From Acidiferrobacter sp. (GTDB taxonomy: Bacteria; Pseudomonadota; Gammaproteobacteria; Acidiferrobacterales; Acidiferrobacteraceae), in NCBI GenBank assembly GCA_027335965.1, contig DAHWGZ010000031.1, forward strand, positions 6,595-14,405: 7,811 nucleotides of DNA, read 5' to 3'. The position numbers and the translations under genes are program-made. Every line of letters begins with the position of its first letter. Position 1 is the first letter of the stretch. A model generated the notes under the pieces. It made no database searches and was not told the DNA's origin. It worked only from the letters and a program-made list of their open reading frames with translations. Positions 1 to 5,938 of this stretch are shown one piece after another.

Positions 1-650
1 CGCTCATTCAAACCCATCATGGCGCGCACATCGGCGATCGGCTTGTCGAGCAGGAGCGCCACCTCCTCGGGAGTGGGTTCGTGGTCAAGCTTCTGGGCCA
101 GATGACGGGCGGCCCGCATGTAGATATTGATCTCCTTCAGGATATGGACCGGAAGGCGTATCGTGCGCGTCTGGTTCATGATCCCGCGCTCGATCGTTTG
201 CCGGATCCACCATGTGGCATAGGTGGAAAACCGGAAGCCGCGCTCGGGATCGAATTTCTCGACCGCGCGTATGAGCCCGAGATTGCCTTCCTCGATCAGG
301 TCGAGCAGGGCCAGCCCGCGATTCATGTATCGGCGCGCGATCTTCACCACGAGCCGCAGATTGCATTCGATCATGTGATGGCGCGCCGATGAGTCGCCTC
401 GCAAGGCCTTGCGCGCGTAATGGACCTCCTCCTCGGCCGTGAGCAGCGGCGAAAATCCGATCTCGCGCAGGTAGAGCTGGGTGGCATCGGCCTGCGGGCC
501 GGCCGTGTCGTCGCTTTCGCGTTCAGAGGCGCTCTCGGCCGTCGCCCCCGCATCGCCGGCCCCCTCCGAGGCCTCCTCCGTGTCCGTCCCCTCAAGAACC
601 TCCGACTCCGGTGCCTCTACTGCATTCTCGTCCAGTTCCGATTCGACCAT
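1..650 (-). CDS. rpoS: RNA polymerase sigma factor RpoS (sigma-S), N-terminal 216 residues, 3' end beyond window
   Basis: This is the stationary-phase/general stress sigma factor, which directs core RNA polymerase to stress promoters. The frame reads from ATG at 650 to the left edge without a stop. Residues 1-55 form an acidic Glu/Asp/Ser/Ala tail with no Lys or Arg. Region 1.2 begins at about 55 ([11 protein letters not shown], then SPLLTAEEE). Region 2 follows at about 97-165, with [51 protein letters not shown] and [16 protein letters not shown]. Region 3.0/3.1 starts at about 165 ([28 protein letters not shown]) and keeps the Lys (K172) equivalent to E. coli K173, which acts in promoter -13 reading and RssB recognition. 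The pattern is RpoS rather than RpoD or RpoH. It lies 26 nt downstream of nlpD, the usual rpoS neighbour. The start is chosen because no other start codon lies nearby in frame and the tail length fits the family. Regions 3.2 and 4 are not visible. Confidence 0.97.
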   Translation of the reverse strand, partial: MVESELDENAVEAPESEVLEGTDTEEASEGAGDAGATAESASERESDDTAGPQADATQLYLREIGFSPLLTAEEEVHYARKALRGDSSARHHMIECNLRLVVKIARRYMNRGLALLDLIEEGNLGLIRAVEKFDPERGFRFSTYATWWIRQTIERGIMNQTRTIRLPVHILKEINIYMRAARHLAQKLDHEPTPEEVALLLDKPIADVRAMMGLNE

Positions 651-676
651 GAGCGGCTGTACCTCTTTTTTTCTCG
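651..676 (-). promoter_or_regulatory. nlpD-rpoS spacer with rpoS ribosome binding site
   Basis: The 26-nt gap between the nlpD stop (TAG) and the rpoS ATG contains, read on the minus strand, a run of seven A (666-672) followed directly by AGAGG (662-666), 11 nt before the ATG. AGAGG is a moderate Shine-Dalgarno at slightly long spacing. The A-rich tract may help ribosome (S1) loading or bind Hfq, but that is inference. There is no terminator-like hairpin, so nlpD transcripts should read through into rpoS. Confidence 0.5.
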
Positions 677-1441
677 CTAGTGGTGTCTTACGGGCAGATA
701 GCGCAGCGGGTTCACCGGGATTCCGCGTCGGCGGATCTCGAACTCGAGTTCCACCCGATCGGTACCGCTGTCACCCATGACGGCGATCACCTCGCCTTGC
801 CGCACCATCGCCCCCTCCTCTACCTTGATGCGCGCGTTATGCGCATACGCACTTAGGTACTCATTATTTTCTTTAATGATAATAAGCTTACCGTAACCAG
901 GAAGTCTACTGCCGCGGTAGACGACCCGCCCAGCGGCAGCGGCGCGCACCGGCTCCCCGGGGCGCCCGAGGATATCGATGCCGCGATTGCCGGGTCGGCC
1001 GCTCAGCGGACCGCGCCCGAAGGTCTCCTTGATGGTCCCGCGCGCCGGCCATATCCAACGCACGACGGACGCCTGCGGCGCCGGCACGACATGCAGGTCC
1101 TGGGTGGGCCGCGCGAGCACCACCGGCGGGGGTATCGGATGGGATGCGATGGGCCTTCCCGCAGGCTCCGGCGCCACTCTGACGCGCCGCGGCGCGGTTA
1201 ACCGGAGGCGCTCGCCCACCTCGATGCGGTAAGGCGCCGGGATATGATTCCAGCGCGCCAAGGTCCGGTAGTCGTGCCGGGTCTCGAAGGCGATACTATA
1301 GAGGGTGTCGCCCGGCAGGACTCGGTAATAGCCGGGATTGCCGGCAAGCGACGTGCCATCGTTCTGGATGGGCGCGGGAATACGGGCCACGCACCCCGCG
1401 AGCAGCGCGAGCAGGCACCCGACAAGCGGCGCGCGGCGCAT
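677..1441 (-). CDS. nlpD: NlpD: LysM/degenerate-M23 outer-membrane lipoprotein, amidase activator
   Basis: Murein hydrolase activator NlpD, 254 aa. In E. coli it is an outer-membrane lipoprotein that activates the amidase AmiC at the division septum. A lipoprotein signal ends in LLAGC, with lipidated C17 and Val at +2 (no inner-membrane retention Asp). A LysM peptidoglycan-binding domain spans about 38-81 ([14 protein letters not shown] to VGERLRL). A Pro-rich linker (82-125) leads to an M23/LytM domain at 129-249, including [20 protein letters not shown] and PVNPLRYLP, which are diagnostic of NlpD. The zinc site is dead: the HxGxD motif is NRGID (N152 for His, D156 kept) and the HLHFE-type motif is VELEFE (E233 for His). 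This fits an activator rather than a peptidase. The ATG lies 2 nt after the pcm stop (TAAGGATG), so translation is probably coupled. In relatives, rpoS promoters lie inside nlpD. Confidence 0.95.
   Translation of the reverse strand: MRRAPLVGCLLALLAGCVARIPAPIQNDGTSLAGNPGYYRVLPGDTLYSIAFETRHDYRTLARWNHIPAPYRIEVGERLRLTAPRRVRVAPEPAGRPIASHPIPPPVVLARPTQDLHVVPAPQASVVRWIWPARGTIKETFGRGPLSGRPGNRGIDILGRPGEPVRAAAAGRVVYRGSRLPGYGKLIIIKENNEYLSAYAHNARIKVEEGAMVRQGEVIAVMGDSGTDRVELEFEIRRRGIPVNPLRYLPVRHH
851..900 (-). promoter_or_regulatory. AT-rich island inside nlpD, candidate internal rpoS promoter
   Basis: Within GC-rich nlpD, the codons for [10 protein letters not shown] use AT-ending synonyms (ATT, AAA, AAT, CTA, AGT), making a markedly AT-rich stretch. 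On the minus strand it contains TATTAT at 884-879 as a possible -10 hexamer, about 230 nt upstream of the rpoS start. I see no convincing -35 element at 17-nt spacing (AGACTT is a poor match). In E. coli the main rpoS promoter also lies within nlpD, though farther upstream. The promoter call is weak; the compositional anomaly itself is clear. Confidence 0.25.
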
Positions 1442-1443
1442 CC

Positions 1444-2076
1444 TTACACGATTCCGCCCGGGAGCAGTGGCACGAAATTGACGGCCTCGAGGCGCTCAAA
1501 GGACATCGCCGTGCCACGTCGGCGATAGAGCAAGAGCTCCTGCCCCTCCCCCCCTACCGGCACCATGAGACGCCCGCCTTCCTTGAGCTGGCTAAAGAGC
1601 GCGGTCGGCACCGCGCGCGCCGCGGCGGTCACGATGATGGCATCGAACGGGGCCTCCTCCGGCCAGCCCTCGCACCCGTCGGCGTGGCGGGCGGTGATGT
1701 TGGCGAGCCGCAACGCCTGGAAGCGCTGGCGCGCGGCGCGCACCAGGCCTCCTATGCGCTCCACTGTATAAAGGTGCCCGGCGAGCCGCGCCAGCACCGC
1801 CGCCTGGTATCCGGAACCGGTGCCGACCTCCAAGACCCGCTCGAGCGGTCCCGTGGCGCGCAGGGCCGCGGTCATGCGCGCCACGATATAGGGTTGGGAG
1901 ATGGTCTGCCCGTGTCCTATCGGCAGCGCCGTGTCTTCGTAGGCACGGCTTGCCAAGGCCTCGTCGACGAAAAGATGCCTGGGGATCGAAGACAGCGCCG
2001 CGAGCGTCTCTTCGTCGCGTATCCCCTGCTCGCGCAATCGCCCGATGAGGCGCTCGCGGGTGCGCGCCGAGGTCAT
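1444..2076 (-). CDS. pcm: Protein-L-isoaspartate O-methyltransferase
   Basis: Repair methyltransferase that uses S-adenosylmethionine to methylate L-isoaspartyl residues in damaged proteins, starting their conversion back to L-aspartate. It acts in the cytoplasm and matters in stationary phase. From ATG 2076 the protein is 210 aa, close to the 208 aa of E. coli Pcm, and it aligns from the first residues ([26 protein letters not shown]). The hallmark active-site loop [19 protein letters not shown] (51-68) and SAM-binding motif [12 protein letters not shown] (81-91) are intact. Other family motifs are [17 protein letters not shown] and [15 protein letters not shown] at 2121 (225 aa, overlapping surE by 19 nt) is also open and has GAAGG 4 nt upstream. 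I prefer 2076 by family alignment, although its own Shine-Dalgarno is poor. With 2076 it lies 26 nt after surE; nlpD follows after 2 nt. Confidence 0.95.
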   Translation of the reverse strand: MTSARTRERLIGRLREQGIRDEETLAALSSIPRHLFVDEALASRAYEDTALPIGHGQTISQPYIVARMTAALRATGPLERVLEVGTGSGYQAAVLARLAGHLYTVERIGGLVRAARQRFQALRLANITARHADGCEGWPEEAPFDAIIVTAAARAVPTALFSQLKEGGRLMVPVGGEGQELLLYRRRGTAMSFERLEAVNFVPLLPGGIV

Positions 2077-2102
2077 GCCGGCACCAGAGCGCGATTCCCC
2101 GT

Positions 2103-2855
2103 TCACAAGGTCTCCCGGCACCAGGCCTTCAGGACACCCAACGTATTGTGGCGGGTCAGATCGGCGTGCAGGGGCGTGATCGAGACATAGCCTGCCGCGA
2201 TGGCGTGGAAATCGGTACCCGGACCGGCGTCATCGGCGCTGCCCGGCGGCCCCACCCAATAGATCGCCCGCCCCCGGGGATCCTGCGAGGCGATCACGGG
2301 CTCCGCCTTGTGGCGATGCCCGAGACGGGTCGCCTCGAAACCGCGCAAATCGGCCTGGGCGACATCGGGCACGTTCACGTTCAGTACCGTGTCGGCGGGC
2401 AAGGTCTCGGGAGTCAACGCCAAAAGCAGGCGTTCAATGACCGCCGCCGCGGTCGCGAAGTGCGTGGGATTGGGTGATGCCAGCGACACGGCAATGGCCG
2501 GCAGGCCCAGGAATCGTCCCTCCATGGCCGCCGCCACGGTTCCGGAATACAAGACGTCGTCGCCGAGATTGCCGCCGTGATTGATGCCGGCGATGACGAT
2601 ATCGGGCTCCTGCTCGAGGAGCCCGGTGATCGCGATATGCACGCAGTCGGTGGGCGTGCCATCGACGAAGAAAAACCCGTTGGCGGCGCGCGACACCCGC
2701 AACGGCCGCAGCAGGGTCAGGGAATTGCTCGCCCCGCTGCGGTCGCGGTCCGGCGCCACCACGGTGACCTCGGCGTTGTGCGCGAGACGCGCGGCGAGGC
2801 ATCCGAGGCCGGCGGCCATGTATCCGTCATCGTTGCTGATCAGGATCCGTTTCAC
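2103..2855 (-). CDS. surE: 5'/3'-nucleotidase SurE
   Basis: Metal-dependent nucleoside monophosphate phosphatase and exopolyphosphatase linked to stationary-phase survival, cytoplasmic. The length of 250 aa is typical. The N-terminal ILISNDDGY motif supplies D9 and D10, the SGASNS loop supplies S40, and the [12 protein letters not shown] segment supplies N92. Together these are the expected divalent-metal ligands. Also present are [22 protein letters not shown] and [10 protein letters not shown], all SurE signatures. The C-terminal [20 protein letters not shown] segment is standard for the family. The start is a GTG 3 nt after the stop of the upstream S49 peptidase gene, with no strong Shine-Dalgarno, which suggests translational coupling. 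SurE next to Pcm, NlpD and RpoS is the classical gammaproteobacterial arrangement; the gene upstream of surE differs here from E. coli. Confidence 0.97.
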   Translation of the reverse strand: MKRILISNDDGYMAAGLGCLAARLAHNAEVTVVAPDRDRSGASNSLTLLRPLRVSRAANGFFFVDGTPTDCVHIAITGLLEQEPDIVIAGINHGGNLGDDVLYSGTVAAAMEGRFLGLPAIAVSLASPNPTHFATAAAVIERLLLALTPETLPADTVLNVNVPDVAQADLRGFEATRLGHRHKAEPVIASQDPRGRAIYWVGPPGSADDAGPGTDFHAIAAGYVSITPLHADLTRHNTLGVLKAWCRETL

Positions 2856-2858
2856 GGC

Positions 2859-3863
2859 TCACTGCATACGCGGCATGGGAGACAGCCATTGGGTCACGAA
2901 CGCCTGGGTCATGGTCGCCCCCAGGTGCTGCGCGAAACGGGTCACAAGCCCCTCCTTGGGCGAAAAATCGACGATGCGAGGGGCATTGAAAAGATGCCGG
3001 GCCACCTGACCGACGGTCCCAAATCCATCGATCAGGCCCAATTCGTGGGCCCGGTAGCCCGTCCATATCAACCCGCTGAAGAGTCCGGGGTGTGGGCGCA
3101 GGCGCGCCCCCCGGCCCTTTTTCACGGCCTCGATGAATTGCTCGTGGATCTGCGCCAACATCCTCTCGGCAAACGCCTTGTGAGCCTTGGTGAGTGGCGA
3201 GAACGGGTCCAGGAAGTCCTTGTTGGCGCCGGCCACCAGCAGCCGGCGCGTGACGCCGATCTTGTGCATGAGGTGCGTATAGCCAAACCCGTCCATGAGC
3301 ACGCCGACCGAACCGACCAGGCTCGCGGGGTTGGCATAGATCCGCTGGGTGGCCACCGCGACGTAATAACAGCCGGAGGCGCACAGGTCTTGGACCACGG
3401 CATATACCGGAATGTGCGGATAGCGCGCCCGCAACCGCCAGATCTCGGCGTTGATGTCGCTCGCTTGCACGGGACTGCCGCCGGGGCTGTCGACATCGAG
3501 GATCACGCCCGCCGGATGCGCGGCGAAGGCGTGGCGCAAGGCGGCATCGATCGGGTGGGCGCTGGCCGGGCCGCCCTCCTGAATCGTGCCGTCCATGCGC
3601 ACCAGCGCGGTAAACCGCCCGGCAAGCCCGGTGGTGCGCATCTGCGTCCCCTCGTAGCTCAAAAACAGCGCCACGATGAGGGTGATGACCAGAAACCGGA
3701 AGGCCAGCGTCCAGCGGCGGCTGCGGCGCTGCTCCTGCAAGGCCGCAAACGCGAGCTTCTCCAGCGTCGCGCGCGCCCAGTCCTCCCCAAGCCCCAAGCG
3801 ATCATCCTGGTCGGATCGCCGGTCGCGCTCTCCCTCGCGCCCCTTGTCGTTATTATCGTTCAT
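2859..3863 (-). CDS. sppA: Membrane-anchored S49 family serine peptidase (SppA-type signal peptide peptidase)
   Basis: Single-domain S49 peptidase of 334 aa, expected to cleave residual signal peptides or other membrane-associated peptides. Residues 1-50 are a hydrophilic, charged cytoplasmic tail, followed by one membrane segment at about 52-70 (LAFRFLVITLIVALFL); the protease domain should be periplasmic. The domain shows GVILDVDSPGGSPVQASDI (about 119-137), the nucleophile motif CASGCYYVA with S163, ANPASLVGSVGVLMDGFGY (177-195), and K215 in GANKDFLDPFS. S163 and K215 match the Ser/Lys dyad of SppA proteins of this short type. In place of the usual ASGGYY the motif has Cys after SG. The start at ATG 3863 is preferred over an in-frame start at 3953: it has GGAGGAGG 7 nt upstream and overlaps the Rieske stop as ATGA. 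The symbol is given by family; it is not the long E. coli two-domain SppA. Confidence 0.9.
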   Translation of the reverse strand: MNDNNDKGREGERDRRSDQDDRLGLGEDWARATLEKLAFAALQEQRRSRRWTLAFRFLVITLIVALFLSYEGTQMRTTGLAGRFTALVRMDGTIQEGGPASAHPIDAALRHAFAAHPAGVILDVDSPGGSPVQASDINAEIWRLRARYPHIPVYAVVQDLCASGCYYVAVATQRIYANPASLVGSVGVLMDGFGYTHLMHKIGVTRRLLVAGANKDFLDPFSPLTKAHKAFAERMLAQIHEQFIEAVKKGRGARLRPHPGLFSGLIWTGYRAHELGLIDGFGTVGQVARHLFNAPRIVDFSPKEGLVTRFAQHLGATMTQAFVTQWLSPMPRMQ

Positions 3864-4204
3864 TGCCCCGCCTCCTCCACGACCACCATCCCTTCCTGTT
3901 CCCGGCAGACCAAGGCCGTCAGCCCCTGATTGCGGCACGGACCGCCCAGGCAACCCCCGTCGGCCGGATCATAGCGCGCCCCGTGCACGGAACACACCAG
4001 GACCCCGCCTTTATCATCAAAGAACCGCCCTTCCTGCCAATCGAGCTCAAGGCCGCGGTGCGGGCAGTGGTTGAGATAGGCGCGCGCCACGCCGCCATGG
4101 CGTACGACGAAGGCCTCGTCCCCGGACTCGAGCACAAAGCGCCGCCCAAGGCCACCGTCCTTTAGCGCGCCGCTCGCGCATACGACTAGGGCAGCCACGC
4201 GCAC
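3860..4204 (-). CDS. Small Rieske [2Fe-2S] domain protein
   Basis: Soluble ferredoxin-like Rieske protein of 114 aa, with no signal peptide or membrane segment, probably a cytoplasmic electron carrier of unknown partner. The cluster ligands are visible as C47-P-H49-RG and C71-SV-H74-G. There are 21 residues between H49 and C71, longer than the 15-17 common in Rieske ferredoxins and oxygenases. A second Cys pair, C85 and C90 (GGCLGGPC), follows the second ligand motif. The preceding segment FVVRHGGVARAYLNHCPHRG is typical of Rieske folds. Small Rieske genes of this kind are, to my knowledge, often found next to sppA-like genes in gammaproteobacteria. The start is uncertain: GTG 4204 is chosen because the Rieske fold begins at once (RVAAL), while GTG 4228 adds 8 residues and a longer overlap with the HAD gene. 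Neither has a strong Shine-Dalgarno. The stop overlaps the next start as ATGA. Confidence 0.88.
   Translation of the reverse strand: MRVAALVVCASGALKDGGLGRRFVLESGDEAFVVRHGGVARAYLNHCPHRGLELDWQEGRFFDDKGGVLVCSVHGARYDPADGGCLGGPCRNQGLTALVCREQEGMVVVEEAGQ
3871..3878 (-). promoter_or_regulatory. Strong Shine-Dalgarno for the S49 peptidase gene
   Basis: GGAGGAGG on the minus strand ends 7 nt before ATG 3863. It is one of the best Shine-Dalgarno sequences in the window and decides the start in favour of 3863. It lies inside the last codons of the Rieske gene, whose TGA overlaps the ATG. The Rieske and peptidase proteins are therefore set up for coupled translation, probably with more peptidase made. 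Confidence 0.85.
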
Positions 4205-4836
4205 AGTTCCGGAAAGGTCTGGACGCACAAGCGCGGCTCATGAAGGCGCAATTCCGTAAGATCGTGGACCCCATAGGTCACCGCCACGCTGTCGACGCCG
4301 GCGCGCGCGGCCATCTCGATATCGTAGCTCGTGTCTCCGACCATGAGCGCATCCGCGGCCCGCACCCCGGTCTCCGCCAATATCTCGTGGAGCATGAGCG
4401 GGTCGGGCTTGGAGCGCGTCTCGTCGGCGCAGCGCGTCGCGCAGAAAAGCGCGCCGGTCTTGCTGGCCTCGAGGGCCGCGTCAAGGCCGATCCGCGACTT
4501 GCCGGTGGCCACCGCGATCCGGTAGCCGCGTGCGCGCAGATCGGAGAGCCCGGCGGCGACCCCCGGGAAAAGCGGCGTGGGCGTGTCGTTCAGGCGCAGG
4601 AAATGCTCCCGGTAACGGGCGGCGATCGCCCCCCGGCGGCTGTCCGCCTCCCCGGGCAAGAGCCGCGCCAGGGCCTCGGCGACCCCGAGACCTATGGTCT
4701 TGCGGATCGCCTCGTCGGCGAGCGCGCGCCACCCGCAGTCATGCGCCGCAGCCTGGAAACAGCGCACGATACGCTCCGCGGAATCCATGAGCGTCCCGTC
4801 CCAGTCGAAAATCAGAAGTTCATAGGCCTTAGCCAT
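4186..4836 (-). CDS. HAD superfamily (subfamily IA) hydrolase, phosphoglycolate-phosphatase-like
   Basis: Cytoplasmic phosphatase of the haloacid dehalogenase superfamily, 216 aa. Motif I is FDWDGTLMDS (nucleophile D11, acid/base D13), motif II is VATGKSR (T111), motif III is the conserved K143 in RSKPDP, and motif IV is MVGDTSYDIEMA (D168, D172). An alpha-helical cap lies between about 20 and 85, the subfamily IA (Gph-like) layout. The true substrate cannot be read from sequence; phosphoglycolate phosphatase is the nearest familiar function but is not established. ATG 4836 is chosen over upstream in-frame codons because GGAG lies 7 nt before it (4844-4847) and the fold starts immediately. 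It overlaps the rluC stop by 8 nt (ATGGCTAA), so translation is likely coupled. The rluC-HAD neighbourhood is common in gammaproteobacteria. Confidence 0.93.
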   Translation of the reverse strand: MAKAYELLIFDWDGTLMDSAERIVRCFQAAAHDCGWRALADEAIRKTIGLGVAEALARLLPGEADSRRGAIAARYREHFLRLNDTPTPLFPGVAAGLSDLRARGYRIAVATGKSRIGLDAALEASKTGALFCATRCADETRSKPDPLMLHEILAETGVRAADALMVGDTSYDIEMAARAGVDSVAVTYGVHDLTELRLHEPRLCVQTFPELCAWLP

Positions 4837-5764
4837 CAAGCGACTCCAATACCCGCACGAGATCCTTTGGCAACGGCGATTCGATATCCACTGTCTTTCC
4901 GGTGGCCGGATGCGGAAACGACAGGCGCGCGGCATGCAAAAACAGCCGCGTGAGACCCCTCTGCTTCCAGGCGCCAACGGCCTTGGGGTCCCCATAGCGC
5001 TCATCGCCGGCCAGCGGGTGTCCAAGATGGGCCGCGTGCACGCGCACCTGGTGCGTGCGTCCGGTACCCAGGCGGACGTCGGTCAACGTGGCATCGGAAA
5101 AACGCCGGCGCGGCGTGAAGTACGTCTGCGCGGGCTTGCCGGCGGCATCCACGACCACCCGCCGCTCGCTGGTGTCGCGGCGCAAAAGCGGCGCGTCCAC
5201 GGTACGCGAGCCGCCCGCCAGCACGCCCTGCAGGAGCGCCACGTAGTGCTTGCCGAAGTGCCCCGCGCGCATGGACTCGTGCAGGCCCCGCAGCGCCGAG
5301 CGCCGCTTCGCGATCAAGAGGCAACCGGACGTCGCGCGATCGAGCCGATGCACGAGTTCCAGGCTGCGCGCCGCCGGACGCAGCGCGCGCAACGCCTCGA
5401 TCACCCCGAAAGACAGGCCGGAGCCGCCATGCACCGCCATGCCGGCGGGCTTATCCAACACCAGAAACCCATCGTCCTCGAAAAGAATGAGCTCGGAAAG
5501 CCACCCGAGATCCGGGGCTGGCGGAGGCGGCGCCTTCACTTCTATGGGCGGGATCCGCACGACATCGCCGACCTGCAGGCGATAATCCGCCTTGCGCCGA
5601 CCCTTATTGATGCGGATCTCGCCTTTGCGGACAATGCGATAGATGTGCGTTCGGGGAACGCCCTTGAGGATCGCCAGAAGAAAATTATCGAGGCGCTGCC
5701 CGGACCGCTCGGCATCTATCGTCACCAAGCGAACCGCCGACGCCGCCTTGTCGTGCCAAGACAT
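4829..5764 (-). CDS. rluC: 23S rRNA pseudouridine synthase RluC
   Basis: RluA-family pseudouridine synthase, 311 aa. E. coli RluC modifies uridines 955, 2504 and 2580 of 23S rRNA. An S4 RNA-binding domain occupies about 22-80 (GQRLDNFLLAILKGVPRTHIYRIVRKGEIRIN, VGDVVRIPPI). The catalytic domain has ILFEDDGFLVLDKPAGMAVHGGSGLSFGVIEALR and the signature VHRLDRATSGCLL with catalytic D142. GRTHQVRVHAAHLGHPLAGDERYGD and LFLHAARLSFPHP follow. AVHGGSGLSFGVIE close to the start of the catalytic domain favours RluC over RluD or RluA, as does the position divergent from rne, the same as in E. coli. ATG 5764 is the only sensible start, yet it has no recognisable Shine-Dalgarno. This is the first gene of the minus-strand cluster leading to rpoS. 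Confidence 0.95.
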   Translation of the reverse strand: MSWHDKAASAVRLVTIDAERSGQRLDNFLLAILKGVPRTHIYRIVRKGEIRINKGRRKADYRLQVGDVVRIPPIEVKAPPPPAPDLGWLSELILFEDDGFLVLDKPAGMAVHGGSGLSFGVIEALRALRPAARSLELVHRLDRATSGCLLIAKRRSALRGLHESMRAGHFGKHYVALLQGVLAGGSRTVDAPLLRRDTSERRVVVDAAGKPAQTYFTPRRRFSDATLTDVRLGTGRTHQVRVHAAHLGHPLAGDERYGDPKAVGAWKQRGLTRLFLHAARLSFPHPATGKTVDIESPLPKDLVRVLESLDG

Positions 5765-5781
5765 CAGAGGGAAGCCAAAGA

Positions 5782-5810
5782 TTGCCGGGGCGCAACCCGG
5801 CTGCTATAGT
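5782..5810 (+). promoter_or_regulatory. Candidate sigma70 promoter for rne
   Basis: TTGCCG (5782-5787), a 17-nt spacer and TATAGT (5805-5810) form a good sigma70 match, and TG at 5802-5803 gives an extended -10 element (TGC before TATAGT). The predicted start is near 5817, which would give an rne leader of about 286 nt. Long leaders are characteristic of rne in enterobacteria. The spacer contains the 5784-5801 inverted repeat. Identified by eye only. Confidence 0.6.
5784..5801. repeat. Inverted repeat in rne promoter spacer / rluC leader hairpin
   Basis: GCCGGG (5784-5789) and CCCGGC (5796-5801) form a perfect 6-bp GC-only inverted repeat with a 6-nt loop. On the plus strand it fills the -35/-10 spacer of the rne promoter. 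On the minus strand it would be a hairpin in the rluC mRNA leader, 19 nt before the ATG. It could be an operator, an RNA structure, or chance in GC-rich DNA; no T-run follows, so it is not a classical terminator. Confidence 0.4.
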
Positions 5811-5818
5811 GCGCTTTC

Positions 5819-5856
5819 GTATGCGTCCGATAGTAGCAAGCTTTCCGGCTGCATAC
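5819..5856 (+). repeat. 5'-terminal stem of the rne leader
   Basis: GTATGC (5819-5824) and GCATAC (5851-5856) are perfect complements that would close a 26-nt apical region at the extreme 5' end of the predicted rne transcript. A base-paired 5' end would limit access by the RNase E 5'-monophosphate sensor. The same DNA contains the -10 and -35 elements of the opposing rluC promoter. Confidence 0.4.
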
Positions 5857-5858
5857 AA
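5830..5858 (-). promoter_or_regulatory. Candidate sigma70 promoter for the rluC-rpoS cluster
   Basis: On the minus strand, TTGTAT (5858-5853), a 17-nt spacer and TACTAT (5835-5830) form a promoter match with an extended -10 TG (5838-5837). The predicted start is near 5823, giving an rluC leader of roughly 60 nt. The -13 position is C, which sigma-S favours, so sigma-S use is conceivable but unproven. It is the only promoter of this quality I see ahead of the eight-gene cluster. Confidence 0.5.
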
Positions 5859-5869
5859 AACGATTTTCG

Positions 5870-5893
5870 AAGGCCGACCGTGTAGGTCGCCTT
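5870..5893 (+). repeat. Hairpin in the rne leader with bulged C
   Basis: AAGGC, a bulged C, then GACC (5870-5879) pair with GGTCGCCTT (5885-5893) around the loop GTGTA. This makes nine base pairs, the longest stem in the leader. It is followed by the AU-rich single-stranded stretch AACATAA, a plausible RNase E cleavage context. Confidence 0.5.
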
Positions 5894-5907
5894 AACATAA
5901 GGGTTTC

Positions 5908-5934
5908 GCACCCCTCGCCCAACTGGAGAGGTGC
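5908..5934 (+). repeat. Hairpin sequestering the leader-ORF Shine-Dalgarno
   Basis: GCACC-c-CTC (5908-5916) pairs with GAG-a-GGTGC (5926-5934): eight base pairs with one C/A mismatch and a 9-nt loop. Its 3' arm contains most of GGAGAGG (5925-5931), the Shine-Dalgarno for the ORF starting at 5939. Folding would block that ribosome site. Confidence 0.45.
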
Positions 5935-5938
5935 TCGG

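Noticed and set aside
2577..3929. Plus-strand open frame of 450 codons across surE and the S49 peptidase gene
   Set aside because: It is antisense to two clear genes with intact motifs. Its sequence is rich in Gly, Arg, His and Asp without recognisable domains, as expected for a mirror frame in GC-rich DNA.
3864..3953. 30-residue N-terminal extension of the S49 peptidase from an upstream in-frame start
   Set aside because: The extension is Gly-rich, overlaps the Rieske coding end, and is bypassed by GGAGGAGG placed 7 nt before ATG 3863.
4837..5025. 63-residue N-terminal extension of the HAD phosphatase
   Set aside because: It lies inside rluC in another frame. The HAD fold starts at ATG 4836, which has GGAG 7 nt upstream.
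5784..5801. Reading the GC-only inverted repeat as a rho-independent terminator
   Set aside because: No T-run follows on either strand, and it sits in promoter and leader DNA rather than after a gene.
4910..5809. Plus-strand open frame of 299 codons opposite rluC
   Set aside because: It is antisense to a full-length RluC with all catalytic motifs; low-complexity Arg/His-rich product, no family recognised.
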